64,000 bases of DNA. Source: Aliiroseovarius subalbicans. Lineage in GTDB: Bacteria > Pseudomonadota > Alphaproteobacteria > Rhodobacterales > Rhodobacteraceae. A model generated the notes under the pieces. That model saw nothing but the letters and a program-made list of their open reading frames with translations. It was not told the origin of the DNA and did not search any database. A program made the position numbers and the translations under genes. The DNA is taken from contig NZ_JALBYQ010000001.1 of NCBI RefSeq assembly GCF_022678625.1, forward strand, positions 124,001 through 188,000, given 5' to 3'. Each line of letters begins with the position of its first letter. Positions within the stretch are counted from its first letter, which is position 1. Shown here piece after piece: positions 60,674 to 64,000 of the stretch.

Positions 60674-61576
60674 ATGAGCGCCAAGATCATCGACGGCAAA
60701 GCTTTCGCCGCCACCGTCCGCGAAAAAGTCGCGACCCATGTCACCCGTCTGAAGGATGAAAACGGCATCACCCCCGGCCTGGCCGTGGTTCTGGTGGGTG
60801 AAGATCCGGCCAGCCAGGTCTATGTGCGCTCAAAGGGCAAGATGACGGTCGAAGTCGGCATGAACAGCTTTGAACACAAGCTGGACGTGAACACCGCCGA
60901 GTCCGATCTGCTGGCGCTGATCGACCAGCTGAACAAGGATCCGGCGGTGCATGGCATCCTGGTGCAGCTTCCGCTTCCTGGTCATCTGAACGAAGACCTG
61001 GTGATCAATTCGATTGACCCGGCCAAGGATGTGGACGGGTTCCACATCTCGAACGTGGGGCTTTTGGGCACCGGGCAGAAATCCATGGTGCCTTGCACGC
61101 CGCTGGGCTGCCTGATGATGCTGCGCGACCATCACGGGTCGCTGTCCGGTCTGGACGCGGTGGTGATTGGCCGCTCGAACATCGTCGGCAAGCCGATGGC
61201 GCAGCTTTTGCTGGGCGACAGCTGCACCGTGACCATCGCGCACAGCCGCACCAAGGACCTGCCGGACGTGGTGCGCCGCGCCGATATCGTCGTGGCCGCC
61301 GTGGGGCGCCCCGAAATGGTGCCGGGCGACTGGATCAAGCCGGGTGCCACGGTGATCGACGTGGGCATCAACCGCATCGACGCACCAGAGAAGGGCGAAG
61401 GGAAAACCCGCCTTGTGGGCGACGTGGCCTATGACAGTGCCGCCGCCGTTGCGGGTGCGATCACCCCGGTGCCGGGCGGCGTCGGCCCGATGACCATCGC
61501 CTGCCTGCTGGCCAACACGGTCACCGCCTGCTGCCGCGCCAATGGCCTGGCCGAGCCCGAGGGGCTGACGGCCTAA
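60674..61576 (+). CDS. folD: Methylenetetrahydrofolate dehydrogenase / methenyltetrahydrofolate cyclohydrolase
   Basis: 300-residue bifunctional enzyme interconverting methylene-, methenyl- and 10-formyl-THF. The catalytic-lysine motif [35 protein letters not shown] and the NADP-binding [18 protein letters not shown] and [14 protein letters not shown] are intact, ending [23 protein letters not shown] precedes the ATG at 60674. Follows fhs; a bidirectional-looking terminator follows. Confidence 0.97.
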   Translation: MSAKIIDGKAFAATVREKVATHVTRLKDENGITPGLAVVLVGEDPASQVYVRSKGKMTVEVGMNSFEHKLDVNTAESDLLALIDQLNKDPAVHGILVQLPLPGHLNEDLVINSIDPAKDVDGFHISNVGLLGTGQKSMVPCTPLGCLMMLRDHHGSLSGLDAVVIGRSNIVGKPMAQLLLGDSCTVTIAHSRTKDLPDVVRRADIVVAAVGRPEMVPGDWIKPGATVIDVGINRIDAPEKGEGKTRLVGDVAYDSAAAVAGAITPVPGGVGPMTIACLLANTVTACCRANGLAEPEGLTA

Positions 61577-61595
61577 GCTATTGCAATAAGTTGAG

Positions 61596-61633
61596 AAACG
61601 CGCGTCAGTCCTTGAAGACTGGCGCGCGTTTTT
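61596..61633 (+). terminator. Intrinsic terminator of folD
   Basis: 15-bp stem (61596-61610 with 61617-61631, one G.U pair, CTTGAA loop) followed by T residues. The stem overlaps the 3' end of the convergent crotonase gene, whose stop is at 61605-61607, so it could also act weakly on that strand. Confidence 0.85.
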
Positions 61634-62396
61634 GCATGCCAGCCATGATTGCTTCCATCTGGTTGGGCTGGCCGACAAGAGCCTCCTGCGCCACGCTTTC
61701 GGCGATCAGGGTCTCTTCGATCCCCATCAATTCCGTGTCCGTGATCAGGGCCTTGGCCGCGCGCACCGCGTCGGGGCTTTTCGCCGCGATCTCGTGGGCC
61801 AGCGCGGTGGCGCGGGCCAGAGGATCGTCGGCCAGCTCGGTGACAAAGCCGTAGTCACGCGCGGCCTCGGCGTCGAATTGTTCCGCCGTATAGGTCAGCT
61901 TGCGGATCACGTCCGCGCGCGCCAGCCGGCGCATCAGGACCATGCCCCCCATGTCCGGCACCAGGCCCCAGCGGCCTTCCATGATGGAGAACCGCGTGCC
62001 GGGGGCGGCGATGCGGACGTCAGCGCCCAGCATGATCTGGAACCCGCCCCCGAAGGAAAAGCCGTGCACGGCGGCAATCACCGGTTGCGGCAGTTCGGCC
62101 CAAACCATCGCCGTAGCCTGAAACAGGTTCGACCGGTTGTGGGTTCGGGTAGCAAAGCCCACGTCCTTGGCGGCCTTCGCCAAAAGCGGCATCGCAGCCA
62201 CGTCCAGCCCGGCGCAGAAGGCTTCGCCCGCGCCGGTCAGAACCACCGCGCGAATATCGCGCCGTTTGGCCAGTGCCTCTCCGGCGGCAACGATCCCATC
62301 GATCATCGCCAGGTCCAGCGCGTTGCGTTTTTCCGGGCGGGACAGGGTGACAATGGCCACGGGGCCGTCTTCGGTAATGGTGACGCGGTCGCTCAT
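61605..62396 (-). CDS. Enoyl-CoA hydratase/isomerase (crotonase) family protein
   Basis: 263-residue cytoplasmic crotonase-fold enzyme. The oxyanion-hole segments are GAGEAFCAGLDVAAM and FSFGGGFQIMLGADVRI. The first active-site glutamate is present in IMEGRWGLVPDMGG. The second is not obvious, so hydratase activity is not assured and isomerase or other crotonase chemistry is possible. AAGGAG precedes the ATG at 62396; a 17-codon in-frame extension is rejected. Its 3' end shares the folD terminator. A PaaI-like gene lies upstream on the same strand. Confidence 0.9.
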   Translation of the reverse strand: MSDRVTITEDGPVAIVTLSRPEKRNALDLAMIDGIVAAGEALAKRRDIRAVVLTGAGEAFCAGLDVAAMPLLAKAAKDVGFATRTHNRSNLFQATAMVWAELPQPVIAAVHGFSFGGGFQIMLGADVRIAAPGTRFSIMEGRWGLVPDMGGMVLMRRLARADVIRKLTYTAEQFDAEAARDYGFVTELADDPLARATALAHEIAAKSPDAVRAAKALITDTELMGIEETLIAESVAQEALVGQPNQMEAIMAGMQKRAPVFKD

Positions 62397-62464
62397 GGGG
62401 TTCTCCTTTGATGGTGCCAGTGTGGGCCGGGGGCGGGGAAAACCCAAGTGTGTCGTTGCGGCAC

Positions 62465-62890
62465 TCAGGCGATAGGCACTGGCACCATCGTGCCCAGCAA
62501 CACGGCGACATGGCTGCGTGTGGCCCCGTCCAACGCCCAGACATTCGCCTCGACCGTCATGATCCGGCGCCCGGGGCGGATCACCCGGCCTTCCGCCACC
62601 AGCCCGTCGCCCCGGGCCGGCGCCATCAGGTTGATTTTGATCTCGGCGGTCACGACCTCCTGATCCGGTGCCATCATCGTCAAGGCGGCATAGCCCGCCG
62701 CGCTATCGCCGATCGAGAAGGTCAGCCCCGCATGGCCGACGCCATGTTGTTGTAGCGCGCCGGGCGGGATGTCGGACAGGATGCGACAAAACCCGTCATC
62801 CAGCGCGTCCAGCCGTGCGGTCAGGGTCTGCATCATCGATTGCCGGGCGAAGCTTTCCCGAACCCGGTCGCGGCCCTCTTGCGTGATCAT
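62465..62890 (-). CDS. PaaI-like hotdog-fold thioesterase
   Basis: 141-residue hotdog thioesterase of the PaaI family, acting on acyl-CoAs (often aryl-CoAs). The motif HGVGHAGLTFSIGDSAAGYAAL corresponds to the helix containing the HG and acidic catalytic positions, and LMAPARGDGLVAEGRVIRPGRR follows the usual strand order. AAGGA precedes the ATG at 62890. It is 68 bases upstream of the crotonase gene on the same strand, so the two probably form one unit acting on CoA esters; the substrate is unknown. Confidence 0.87.
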   Translation of the reverse strand: MITQEGRDRVRESFARQSMMQTLTARLDALDDGFCRILSDIPPGALQQHGVGHAGLTFSIGDSAAGYAALTMMAPDQEVVTAEIKINLMAPARGDGLVAEGRVIRPGRRIMTVEANVWALDGATRSHVAVLLGTMVPVPIA

Positions 62891-63004
62891 ACTATGTGTC
62901 CTTCAGTCAACAAATCTCTATCCCTTTGGTTTAGCAGCCATTTTGGATTGAACCAATTTCCAAATCACTCTACTCTCGGTTCTGGTTCGGGGTGAAGAGG
63001 TACC

Positions 63005-63775
63005 ATGTCTCGCTTTTTTCAAGCGTTCAAGGCGGCGTTGCTGCATCCGATGCGGTGGACCTTGTGGGTTGTGCTAAGCACCCTTGTCGGCCTGGCCGGA
63101 CCGTTCGGAACCTTCGATGTTTTCAGCGCGCCCGAGCGCATCCTGTATTGGGCCATCACGATCGGCGTTGCCATTGTCATTGTCGTGGCCGCGCGCCTGG
63201 CACTGCGACAGCTGTTTCCCCAGCTGGCCCAGATATGGATCAGCTTGGCCATTGCGTTAATTCTGGCCGGGCTTCTGACCCCGGTGATTGTCTTCGTTCT
63301 TCAAACGGTCGTCGAGCGCCATATGGATGTGAACGAACCACCCTGGATGGTCTACGCCATGGTTGCCGGGGCCGGGTTGTATATCGAAATCCTGCGCATT
63401 ACGGCCCTGCGCTGGCGCCAGGCGCATACGCCACCGGTTGAGCCGCCGGCCAATCCGTCCCCCCGCCTTGCCCGGCGCCTTCCCGACGGCATGGGCGGTG
63501 AGATATTGCATCTGAACGCACGCAATCACCTGGTGGATGTGCACACCAGCACCGGCTTGATGACCCTGCGCCTGCGTTTGAGCGACGCGATCAATGAGAT
63601 GGAAGGCGTGCCCGGCCTTTGCACACATCGGTCACATTGGGTGGCGCTTTCGGCGGTCGTCTCCTCCGAATGTGAAGGGAACCGCCCGGTGCTGGTGTTG
63701 CGAAATGGCAGCCGTGTGCCGGTCAGCCGAAAATATGAGCCGGATGTCGTGGCGCAGGGCCTGCTGACGCGCTAG
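63005..63775 (+). CDS. Membrane-anchored LytTR DNA-binding regulator
   Basis: 256-residue protein. The N-terminal ~140 residues hold four hydrophobic segments (about 18-37, 45-65, 75-98, 115-133). After a Pro-rich linker (HTPPVEPPANPSP), the C-terminal ~95 residues form a LytTR domain: EILHLNARNHLVDVHTSTGLMTLRLRLSDAI, THRSHWVALSAV and LVLRNGSRVPVSRKY. This suggests one-component membrane signalling to nearby DNA. The upstream gap contains TTGGATTGAACCAA (about 62943-62957), a possible LytTR or other operator. The stop overlaps pdeM by 4 bases. Confidence 0.85.
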   Translation: MSRFFQAFKAALLHPMRWTLWVVLSTLVGLAGPFGTFDVFSAPERILYWAITIGVAIVIVVAARLALRQLFPQLAQIWISLAIALILAGLLTPVIVFVLQTVVERHMDVNEPPWMVYAMVAGAGLYIEILRITALRWRQAHTPPVEPPANPSPRLARRLPDGMGGEILHLNARNHLVDVHTSTGLMTLRLRLSDAINEMEGVPGLCTHRSHWVALSAVVSSECEGNRPVLVLRNGSRVPVSRKYEPDVVAQGLLTR

Positions 63776-64000
63776 CGACGCGGCATCGGGATTGCCCGGG
63801 GAACGCCCCCAACCAGAACCGCCACCGCCTCAGCCCGCATCAGGCGTGCCAGCGCGGCGTCGTCCGCACGCAGCCCCCCGGTATAAGTGCCATAGGCGGG
63901 TAGGATCACCCGGTCGCTGTCATGCAGAAGACAGGGGCGCGACAGCCTGCGGCCTCGCAGGCTCACCCGCGCCTTGGGGTGATAATGCCCTGAAATCTCG
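63772..64000 (-). CDS. pdeM: Ligase-associated DNA damage response endonuclease PdeM (3' part)
   Basis: Only the C-terminal ~75 residues are inside the window; the gene continues beyond 64000. The visible part begins with EISGHYHPKARVSLRGRR, the metallophosphoesterase metal-ligand segment GHYHP typical of PdeM, then RPCLLHDSDRVILPAYGTYTGGL. PdeM usually pairs with ligase-associated helicase and DNA ligase genes, which would be upstream, outside the window. It converges on the LytTR gene with a 4-base overlap. Confidence 0.82.
   Translation of the reverse strand, partial: EISGHYHPKARVSLRGRRLSRPCLLHDSDRVILPAYGTYTGGLRADDAALARLMRAEAVAVLVGGVPRAIPMPRR

Noticed and set aside
59203-60771. 522-codon open frame on the minus strand opposite fhs
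   Set aside because: Antisense to a full-length formate-THF ligase; composition and lack of start signals mark it as a shadow.

Overview
The window reads as chromosomal DNA of an alphaproteobacterium, most likely a member of the Rhodobacterales (Roseobacter/Rhodobacter group). The evidence is its high GC content, near-complete gene packing, many 1-4 base start/stop overlaps, the phaZ / phaC-phaP-phaR block with CTGC-N3/4-GCAG operator sites, and the order gor-hflK-hflC-DUF2065-htrA-ruvCAB-ybgC-tolQRAB-pal-cpoB-tilS-ftsH. The taxonomic call is inference; no rRNA or tRNA gene was recognised, and no CRISPR array or intact insertion sequence was seen.

Layout. 1-3.8 kb: thrS, two alpha/beta hydrolases and a coupled small ORF. 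3.8-8.35 kb: polyhydroxyalkanoate block, with depolymerase phaZ divergent from synthase phaC, then phasin phaP and repressor phaR. 8.5-16.3 kb: a LysR regulator convergent with a DegT-type aminotransferase, then a minus-strand group of a PuuA-like glutamate-amine ligase, a class I glutamine amidotransferase and a complete polar amino-acid ABC transporter. 16.4-18.4 kb: a cytoplasmic PhnD-like protein, two TerB-like proteins and a DUF1330 protein. 18.4-30.7 kb: housekeeping and small conserved genes (pyrG, secG, purA, a large acidic protein, thiamine pyrophosphokinase, a DMT transporter, sdaA, a GST and others).

30.8-38.6 kb: rpiA is followed by a roughly 7 kb catabolic islet before gor. A GntR repressor lies between two divergent gene sets. 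One holds a carboxymuconolactone-decarboxylase-like protein and a DUF1330 protein. The other holds a PF06684 protein, an alpha/beta hydrolase, a flavin reductase with an extra C-terminal domain, a luciferase-like flavin monooxygenase and an aldehyde dehydrogenase. The gene-poor flanks, the shared operator and the coupled order suggest an acquired pathway for oxygenolytic opening of a ring, substrate unknown.

38.6-64 kb: glutathione reductase, the HflKC membrane complex, an HtrA-type protease, the RuvABC Holliday-junction machinery, the Tol-Pal envelope system with its usual neighbours, FtsH, a MOSC protein, an AlkD-like HEAT protein, the one-carbon enzymes fhs and folD, a crotonase, a PaaI-like thioesterase, a membrane LytTR regulator and the 3' part of pdeM.

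The two most interesting non-routine signals are (a) the islet at 31.6-38.6 kb and (b) a 134-base highly structured element at 26515-26648. The latter is closed by a perfect 20-bp inverted repeat, contains further internal helices and, read on the minus strand, ends in a T-tract just before a transporter gene.
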